NCBI GenBank assembly: GCA_009760855.2
Contig: WPIO01000030.1
Coordinates: 3,879,501 to 3,943,500, forward strand
Direction of reading: 5' to 3'
Source of the DNA: Cristatella mucedo
Lineage: Eukaryota; Bryozoa; Phylactolaemata; Cristatellidae
DNA length: 64,000 nucleotides
This document shows, piece by piece, positions 56,560 to 64,000 of the stretch (positions are counted from its first letter, which is position 1; each line of letters begins with the position of its first letter). Both the position numbers and the translations under genes were made by a program. The notes below the pieces were generated by a model. The model had not been told where the DNA came from, did no database searches, and was given only the letters and a program-made list of their open reading frames with translations.

Positions 56560-57165
56560 AACCCCTGTACTAGGCTAGGTTGGTTAGTTAGTTGGTAAGT
56601 CACAGTCACCTACGTCATGTTTACGTAAAGTCCTTTGTGATATATTAATATTGCTACTACGGCGGTACAGCAATGATTGAGTATCATGGCGAAAAGGGGG
56701 ATACCATTTGCTAATTTTTAAACGTAGTGTCGTGGCAAAAAGGGACATAATTCGCTAATCTTTATATGTAGCTACAACATGCAGTCTCATCTTTGAGATT
56801 GAATATGCCTTACTAAACTTGATATTAGTAAACGACGGACACGCATCAACCTGTCCTTGATTCTTTGTGGGGATAAATTTGGAGTTACAATACATTTAAA
56901 GATTGTCAGTATATCTATGCATTCCGTAAATGCAACTCAATGCTGACTCGGTACCTGGGGTGAATAAATAAATTTCAGGAAACTAGATTTATGCTCGATT
57001 TGTAAGAAAACTATTAAATTCAATTTTGAAATATGCTTTCGTTGTTCTTACATACAGACTTTTCTCCTTTAATTAAGAAATCTAAACTTGGCAGTCAGTA
57101 GAGCAGGCTTATCAACAGTCAGAAGACACTCAGACCAGCCTTCCTACGCAACGATGGGGTTTTCC
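56560..57165 (+). repeat. Unclassified dispersed repeat R1, copy 2
   Basis: Partner of 10681-11260, starting AATCAACCCCTGTACTAGGC and ending near CAGACCAGCCTTCCTACGCA. Collinear throughout with small gaps. Confidence 0.65.
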
Positions 57166-57509
57166 GTGGTTTTTCACCGGTGAAAGCTAGTAGCCCAGAT
57201 CTTCTCGATGCCTACATAACTTAAGAGGGCACCAAAAGGACTCCCAAGAATGCCGTCAGTAGGAGGCAGCTGAGGCCGTGAGCCTTTTGCTGGGTGGGCT
57301 AAGTATTCCTCGTTCGCCGAGACTTTCGCATTTCACTTACGTGGGGCTCAGAAGGTTGGTACGACGTACCGAAAGATGTCACCGCTGACAGCTATCAAAC
57401 CCCATAATTATGAATTCATGCTGAGTAAGTTAATCCGTGCAATAAAGAAAAGTGGAAGCTGATTCACTAGCCGGGGCTGACACATGGGAGAGGATCCAGC
57501 GACAATCGC

Positions 57510-57511
<2 letters not shown>

Positions 57512-57592
<81 letters not shown>

Positions 57593-57632
57593 TGTGTGTG
57601 TGTGTCTGTGTGTGTGTGTGTGTGTGTGCATA
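57512..57632 (+). repeat. (TA)n(TG)n compound microsatellite
   Basis: About 19 TA units followed by about 37 TG units with occasional TC. Open frames across it are low-complexity artefacts. Confidence 0.95.
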
Positions 57633-57654
57633 TATTGTTTATTTAGACATAATA

Positions 57655-57795
57655 TAAATATAATTCATTTGTTTAGCACCCTAAGGGAACTTAATCTCTA
57701 TTCAGGCGCTTCACATATGCCACGGAGCTCGAGCCCGAAACCTCGGTCAAACGTTGGTCGGGGCGAGCACCTTAACCACTGGGTCAGATGACATT
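57655..57795 (-). repeat. SINE-A copy, well preserved
   Basis: Reverse strand; CCAGTGGTTAAGGTGCTCGC (A box), TTTCGGGCTCGAGCTCC (B box), ATGTGAAGCGCCTGAATAGA, GATTAAGTTCCCTTAGGGTG and CTAAACAAATGAATTA. The 3' tail hairpin is of LINE-A type. Confidence 0.85.
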
Positions 57796-57929
57796 AGATG
57801 CAAATCAGAGGTGCATTGAAAAGCAAGCAACTCGAGGTGTAGAGAAGTAATGCAGGTAAGACGCACACGAATGTAATAACAGCCAAAGTTTCAAGTTTAA
57901 TTAGGTGTGGATTTGACTAGCTTTAGGAG

Positions 57930-58380
57930 CTCAGCCAAATCTGAGCCCGTTCATCGACGAGATGCCGAGATGCAATCGATGTGGCCTTTCAGCTCTGTAC
58001 GTGTACGGGAGCTGTGTTCGGGAAGCCGCTCGCTGGTAACCACCTCTCATGCTAGTTGCTGTTGCCTTCCTCCCCACCTGCCGCCGGGCCGTCAGTCGGT
58101 CGGTCGGACGGTCGGCAAGCTGCTGCCGGCCCACAGCTCAGGCATGTGCCGTCGCAGCTGTGGAGTCGATCAACGAGCGTGAACTATGCTCGCTCTTCGG
58201 TGCACACGTGTCGGCAAGCTGTGGGCGCCACATGTCCACTACATGGCTGCCCTTGGCTTGCCTGCAGATGCCGCCGTCGCCGGCTGCGGTCTAAGCTGCC
58301 GCTGTCTACTCGTGGTCACTCCTCGAGCCATCGGTTCGTCCCGGGACAAAGAGTTAGCCCGTCCCCTCTGTCCTTTTTGA
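57930..58380. other. GC-rich stretch with GTCGGTCGGTCGG motif
   Basis: CpG-rich with overlapping open frames on both strands, none with a recognisable domain. GTCAGTCGGTCGGTCGGACG at 58091 resembles CCGTCGGTCGGTCGGTCAAT at 17417, in the GC-rich CNG 3' region. Could be a promoter or untranslated exon of a neighbouring gene. Confidence 0.3.
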
Positions 58381-59090
58381 AGCGTTTTGCATATGTGATT
58401 AGATGCTTTTGTGGCTACCGCTGTATCCTATTGCATGGCCTCCTTGTGTAGTTGCATTGTACCTAGTTACAGCATTATGCTGCTGGTAGTGGATGAAAGT
58501 GCTATACCTATCCGAAAGTGCTGCAGGAGCAGCAGCAGTGGCAGCTAGGCCACATTGGCAGCAGCTGCAGCAGCAAACAATGCAGGTCGCGGCCTTTCTT
58601 GCGACTCTACAGTGGATCTGCATCTCCTATCTACTTAAAAGCAATTAGCCTTCGAACCCTGGACCTTCACGAGGCTGGGCGATACTTGCTACTGACGATA
58701 TCTCTAGAGATAACATTTGCGAACGTCAAGCACAGCAAACGCATGTTTCCACACAGCTAACATTTAGTTCATCGAGATGGTGGTTCACTCTGTCCCACAG
58801 CCAATAGAGGATCGTCTTTGCTGGGGCACCATTAATTTGCTTATAGAATAAGGGCAGGATCACTATGGTTGAACTATTAAAATGTATTCACTCCTAGGGA
58901 GGGGAGTGATTTTTTATTGGCAAATAAAAGCTAGGGTTAGAAAGAAAAAAGAAGAGAAGTTGCAGCAGGCCAATTGGCTAGGACTGCTCACCATTAACAG
59001 TTAGCCTCTCAATGTGTCAGGCCTTATTGGGAAGGCTGGTTGGAGGACTTTCTTTATTCGCTATAATCTTCTTCTAGTTGGAATTAAAAA

Positions 59091-59258
59091 ATGGATGAGT
59101 CGGGCAAGGCCGGAGGCAGGGATAGATCATTTGCTGAGAGCATCTACGACGATCCCGTCACAAATTCTGGAGATGGGAGCAGTGACCGTGGGGATTTCCG
59201 ACCCTTGTTTTCAGTATTCCGTAACCAAAGGCAAAGAGACAGAAGAAATAGCCAATGA
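59091..59258 (+). CDS. Short coding-like frame, doubtful
   Basis: Fifty-five codons beginning MDESGKAGGRDRSFAESIYD and ending in an Arg/Gln-rich stretch before a stop. The residue mix (D/S-rich then R-rich) and an AAAAA-ATGG start context look coding, but there is no known domain and the frame is short. Could be the N-terminal part of a retroelement ORF or an orphan exon. Confidence 0.15.
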   Translation: MDESGKAGGRDRSFAESIYDDPVTNSGDGSSDRGDFRPLFSVFRNQRQRDRRNSQ

Positions 59259-60309
59259 CCCTTAACCTGATAATTAGAGGGTCTTTAAATATAAAAGCAT
59301 TGCAGCTCAACCTAGCAACACAAGATCGAGAACTATCAGACGCCGGGATGGCAAGGCGATTATGTGACTCCACCTCTAGCTATCCGATAGGAGGTCATGA
59401 CCAGCCTTGCTAGTTCACACGGCCAAGACCTTGGGCTATTACTGCCAGACACCAGTACAGCATGAGCTTGAAAGGTCAATCAATGAACAATATTGGTGGG
59501 CTTAATGATATATCTTCATCTCTGTCCGTCTCTTTTCTCGATCTCCCACTCTCTTTCTCAAATCTGTGGCTCCTTGGCTTATGTGTTTTTTCGGATAATA
59601 CCTCCCAAGACCAGCTGATCATTCAATTCGCAGGAGCCCCGGTCTTGCCCAAAAATCGTCTTCAAGGTGGCCTCTGTCCAGCTGTGAATGTGTCTATTGT
59701 TCATTCCTATCTATGGCCCAGGTGGCAGCAGAGTGCGACGAATTTCCGGCGGCCAGCCAGCACTGGGCTGACCTGGTGCACGGCTGTTTGGCGTTAGCCG
59801 GGCCGTGTCGTTCACATGAACCTCGGCGAATTCTGGAGCAGATTAGCTGAAGGGAACCGGGGCAGGCCCAGTTACTGCCTCGAATCGGCTGGCCTCTCGA
59901 ATCATGGCCAGCCAATAGGATGACTCCTTAACACTGCTGAGCTGTATTTCCGTTCGGCTTAAATTGAGCAGCCGGTTGCAGTAGCCCATCTGACAGGCTC
60001 CTCGACTGCACTGGACGAGGAGCGCCAAAGAAGAGGGCAGCAGCAGCAGCAGCAGCGTGCCAGAGAAACGGAGTTCCGGCTGCATGCAGAGCTTCCGCTG
60101 GCCCAGAGTGCTTGGTCTGCTGTCGGCAAAGGCGAGTGGTAAGTGAATTTAAGCGATCGCGATGGCATGCCGTGCTTGCGGCGTAATGCGTGAAGGCGGC
60201 TCTGCATTTCTTGCACAGTATGACACCTTTGGTTGCCAACGCAAAGCTCGGCTTTCACTACTTCTTCTGTTGATGACAGCTGGTGAGCCAACTGTCCACA
60301 TATCTCTGA

Positions 60310-60386
60310 TTGGCTGACTGTAGTGTAGGTGTGTGCTCCTGTGTGCGTGTGTGTGCGTTCGTGTGTATGCGTTCGTGCGTACATAC

Positions 60387-60441
<55 letters not shown>

Positions 60442-60500
60442 TGCATGCTTATGTCTGTGTGTGTGCGTTTGTCTGTCTGGTGCATTTGTGTGTGTGAGGG
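60310..60500 (+). repeat. (GT)n microsatellite, interrupted
   Basis: Long GT-rich tract with a pure core at about 60398-60440. Reverse-strand His/Thr-rich frames here are artefacts. Confidence 0.95.
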
Positions 60501-60559
60501 CATGCATGCTGATTTGGGCGTGCACGTGTGCTGTTGAGGGGGACAGTCTTGTTGAAAGC

Positions 60560-62360
60560 TCGAGAAACTAAGCATCCCTCTCGGGAGCAGCATAGCCTGC
60601 TACAAATTCGCGTAGATGGCTCTCTGCTGGAAGCAGGAAATTGGCCTGCAAAAAATGGAAATGCCTGCAGCTCGGTCGGGTAGCTGGGGAGGTGGAGGAG
60701 GGATCCCATGAGACTGCAGTGGTTCACCAAGTCCTTGCCTCCAGGGCCCCAGACTCGACACTCGATTGGCTAGGTGCTACCACTCCTCTCACTCGCAGAC
60801 GTGCTGCCACTGCTATCCCAGCCAATTACTCAGTCGGCCAGCCGTCGGACTGCACTCTGACCCGTGGAGCCGAAACACAGTTAGTACAATTGCTACTAGA
60901 GCCTGGCAGCTGAGACTAATATACAATTCTTGCTCGTACCGAGTAAGCACTCGCATTCCTCCTGTGTTCTGTAATAGAAACCACTTGAAGGATAGCAAGC
61001 ACTCTGCTGGTGAAGCTGACCTTAGCGGCCCGGAGGAGCTGTCGGTTGCCATTTATTAGCAGCTACCAGCACTGGGATGCCTAACCAGGTGTACAGCAGC
61101 TCGCAGCCTTACACAGCGTCATCTCTGTCTGCCAGACCTGGGCTCTTTCAATACCGGGCATCGCTGCCCTCTCGCGTTTCCTCGGCTTCGTCTATCTGTC
61201 TATCCTGTTTCCCTCTCTTATATCTCTCACCCACATTTCTATCTGACTTTTTTGCTCCTCATCTCGCACGTTTTCTTTAAGAGGCTGGCTGCTTTTTGGC
61301 GACTACTGCATGTGTCTGTAAGTGTGTAGAGGGGTTCGGTTATCTTAGCTAGCAGCCGCACTTGGTACGTTACGTATTGCGTTTCGTACTCTCAATCAAA
61401 ACTGTAGTGGCTTGGCACGTAGCGCTCAGAGTAGAATGGAGCTCGTTTAAGCTACTTTAACTGAAGTATGGATGCAATAACTTACACGTGTCTCTGCGTC
61501 TCTTCGTATCCAGAGATTAATATAGACTGAGTGGTATTCACACGTTTCGCTGTCTTCTCAGGCTGTATCTAAATCCAGACTCCACTCCAGCCCCCCTCCC
61601 ATTCGCTCCTTCTCATTTCACTCTTACAGCCTGACTGTCATAGAAATTAGATTCGTTCACGTCAACATTCTCTCGGCATTTTGAAAGGCGTCAACTCTTT
61701 ATGACTCGATGGACGTTCATTGCAACTTTCTTTGAAGAAAAAGATTAGCCGATTCAAAGGGATCAAGTCAGCTTCAATCTCACAACCACGTCTATCGGTT
61801 TTCCGATTTCTTTTAAGTTTTATCGTTTCTCTCTTGATGCTTTCTTTAGGCTATATCCGTGCAGTTAAGAATCTGGCATAAGCTTTTTATCACTGTGCAG
61901 CATCACCAGTGCACGAAAATCGAATCGAATCGTATATGTCTCTTATGCATTATCTGCCCGCATGCACCAGTAAGTGGATCTATTCACATTACAATAATAA
62001 CCGATTGATACTCATAACTTTTTTGGCAAGATTGTGTGCACACACCTCATAGTATTGTCAGCTGGGCTCGCAAGTAGTTCAGAAAGGCTCTTCATCGTCT
62101 GCTTTTTATGTGGAATATTTTTGGAATACACGGAATATTTCTTGTAGCATGGGCATATTGCACACTACGTTTGGCACGGCGAAGTACACTTCAGCACCTC
62201 GTCAGCGGCTCTCTGCTGGTAGTATGCAGTACATATCAGCAGTTGTACCACTGATGCTCTGCTGAAGTTCTATTCGACTTTAAGCTTTGCAGTAGATGAT
62301 TCAGGCAGGCAGCTCCAAACTGCATAAGTAGTTCAGGATATTCCTAGGATGAGCTCTCCC
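60560..62360. other. No gene recognised
   Basis: Moderately GC-rich to about 61300, then AT-richer. Short frames only, some with T/C-rich composition; no exon with recognisable homology. Confidence 0.4.
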
Positions 62361-62362
62361 CC

Positions 62363-62446
62363 CAATGCAGCAAATGTGAAGCGCCTAGAAAGAGATTGAG
62401 TTCTCGGAGGGGGTTTTATCAAGTGTACTATTATTATTATTATTAA
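62363..62446 (+). repeat. LINE-A 3' tail
   Basis: GCAGCAAATGTGAAGCGCCT, AGAAAGAGATTGAGTTCTCG, GAGGGGGTTTTATCAAGTGT and (TTA)n. Confidence 0.85.
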
Positions 62447-62644
62447 TGGTCATCACGAACAGCAGTGGAGAAAGTTTACATGACCTCATCCCGCTTAAGG
62501 CTCCAAGAGGACTGAGACAGATGAAGGCATGCCATGAGTTTGCCTTCACTTTAAACTTGTTAGAAATCACTCGGCATTAAGCCAAGAATTAAAAAAAGGA
62601 AGGTCAAAGTGACGTCTGCAGTCACTAGCCCACCCAACATTCAT

Positions 62645-62935
62645 AATAGATACCTCAGTATGCAGTAGCAAAGCTAGGGAGCAGGGGGCATTTACCCCCC
62701 TCCCCTTCTCCCCCCCCCCCCGACAGATGGACAGCAACTTGCTCACTCCCTATTCCTGGGCGCCCTGACCATCGCCAACGACGTAACTATGTCTTGTTTC
62801 TACTCAACAAGCAACGGCCGAGTTCCTGTCAATTAATTTTGCCCTAGCGCGGGCGTACACAAAAATATTGCGGGTTCTCGCATCTTGCCCTCTAGATAAA
62901 AATCCCGGCTCCCGTCTACGCACTATGGCAGACTA
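62645..62935 (-). repeat. Short TIR-like dispersed element
   Basis: Left end CAGTAGCAAAGCTAGGGAGC, then GGGGGCATTTACCCCCC. The right end, reverse complemented, is ATAGTGCGTAGACGGGAGCC then GGGATTTTTATCTAGAGGGC. The latter matches the family end at 40325 and 9086. Probably a non-autonomous DNA element; a target duplication was not resolved. Confidence 0.45.
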
Positions 62936-63360
62936 CTGACGGGCTGGAGCTAGGAGGCAATAGCTCTATCTGGCCGAAGGAGTGGGCCAGCCAAGGTGAA
63001 GGTTCGGCCACCATTGAAAATCCCCGGGAACCACCATAAGGTACATCTGTATTTGCTTGCATGACAAGTATGGCGATTTTGGCGCAGCCTTGACAGCAAA
63101 TTGTAGGCATGCACACCGTAAAGCGACAGATCTCTGGATTTGCGTGCACATTCATGGTTTGCTTCTTCTATGTACCGCAGAGCGAAGCTCTCGTGGGCTT
63201 TAATGCGCCCTCACTGGCGAAGCATATCCTTTGTGACACCCTAGGCTCCTCATTGAACGCTCAGCGTCAGCTGAGGCTAGCAGCAGATAGCAGTCTAGCC
63301 TTACTCCAGAGTGCTGAGCTCGTGCATCGGATGACAAACGGTGTTCAACACCATGAAATT

Positions 63361-63525
63361 TAAGCCCAGTGGTTAAGGTGCACGATTTGAACCAAGGTCA
63401 AGGTAAATGCATTCGACGACCGAGGTCGTGGGCTCGAACCCCGCGACATACGTAAATCGCCTGAATATAGATTTAAAGTTCTGTTAGGGCGCTATAAAAA
63501 GAACTACATTTCATATATTTATTAT
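63361..63525 (+). repeat. SINE-A copy
   Basis: CCAGTGGTTAAGGTGCACG (A box), GTGGGCTCGAACCCCGCG (B box), then ATCGCCTGAATATAGATT, AAAGTTCTGTTAGGGCGC and TATAAAAAGAACTACATT. About 40 bases between the boxes are duplicated or inserted relative to the 57.7 kb copy. Confidence 0.8.
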
Positions 63526-64000
63526 TTCAAAGATAGGAAGACTTAAAAGCATGCAGTGTTAGGGATAGGATTTAGGCTATCGTCACAAGGCCGTTAGCAT
63601 CGTGCGGTGGATGGCATAGTTGTAAGCCCACTGAAACAATCGTCGACGTGTTTTTAAGAGCTTAGCTGTATAGCTCTCACTTAACCAGCCGGTAATCAAG
63701 ACGTCTGGTTTTCACTCTGCCGACCTAGTCACACACACATTCTGTTAAGCCGCTTCCTCAGCATGTGGCTAAACAGCTTGCGGGCCTTTATCCTCAGAAT
63801 TAGCTCATTGTTGCGCTCGCGGGCTTCGCTAGCGTTTCTGCTGGCAGCTCCACGTCCAGGAAAAGTGCAGCTCTCGAATTTCCCCTATGGGCCTCTCGTG
63901 ACAGAGTGGGGCGGTCTCGTGCTGGAAAACGGCCGCCGCCGATGGGCGTCTCGTGCCAGATTTTTGACTTGGGTTGGCGCTGCTCGTTGACTATCAGGCT

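Noticed and set aside
57452-57791. Open frames with Cys/Val- or Tyr/Ile-repeats
   Set aside because: They are translations of the (TA)n(TG)n microsatellite.
59959-60593. Long His/Thr-rich reverse-strand frames
   Set aside because: Most of their length is the (GT)n tract; no domain in the rest.
63361-63460. Possible tRNA gene
   Set aside because: Same reasoning: it is joined to a LINE-A-type tail shared by four other copies.
1-64000. CRISPR array, bacterial operon or phage defence locus
   Set aside because: Introns, SINEs, LINEs and hAT/Tc1 relics show a eukaryotic genome. The only regular repeats are micro- and minisatellites without spacer structure.

Overview
This window is metazoan nuclear DNA, most likely from a bilaterian invertebrate. 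It is intron-rich and gene-poor: two recognisable host genes occupy 64 kb, split by canonical GT-AG introns with one probable GC-AG exception. The rest is largely retroposon-derived: 3' ends of an L2/CR1-like LINE, tRNA-headed SINEs, DNA-transposon remnants and microsatellites. I cannot assign a species. No bacterial operon, CRISPR array or rRNA gene is visible.

Layout. (1) About 1.28-18.2 kb, + strand: the 3' half of a cyclic-nucleotide-gated (CNG) cation channel gene of the CNGL-like type. Four exons (1284-1379, 4524-4678, 8105-8191, 8326-8422) join in phase to encode the end of the C-linker and the whole cyclic-nucleotide-binding domain. Two further exons (12188-~12348 and 16900-~17085) probably encode the C-terminal tail and a coiled coil. 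The channel core lies upstream of the window. (2) 21.6-32.85 kb, - strand: a UBE2G1-type ubiquitin-conjugating enzyme. Three exons join perfectly in phase, and the short first coding exon was not found. A GC-rich stretch at 43.8-44.6 kb could hold its promoter. (3) 34-39.6 kb: a repeat cluster with a decayed Tc1-like transposase, a LINE nested in an inverted LINE, a 321-bp exact tandem duplication, a perfect 20-bp hairpin and a mariner-like MITE. (4) 47.45-52.24 kb: a decayed hAT transposon (ZMYM1-like transposase on the - strand) with degenerate terminal inverted repeats and a probable degenerate 8-bp target-site duplication. (5) 53-64 kb: LINE and SINE fragments, long GT/TA microsatellites and GC-rich sequence without a recognisable gene.

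Repeat families used below. LINE-A: L2/CR1-like, with a 3' tail that folds as AAAGCGCC...GGGCGCTTT and ends in (TTA)n. LINE-B: a related non-LTR element with a different 3' end. SINE-A: a tRNA-like head joined to a LINE-A-type tail, so probably mobilised by LINE-A reverse transcriptase. SINE-B: a tRNA-like head with an unrelated body ending near GAGGCTGTTTAATCAGCT. Two unclassified dispersed repeats are also present (10.47-11.26 kb with 56.56-57.17 kb; 45.58-46.33 kb with 53.36-54.09 kb).

The two genes have no evident functional link: one is an ion channel subunit and the other a cytosolic E2. The most interesting material is the retroposon biology: LINE insertions into nearly the same site of an inverted LINE, tail sharing between LINE and SINE, and unclassified repeats. 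I found no convincing new gene system.
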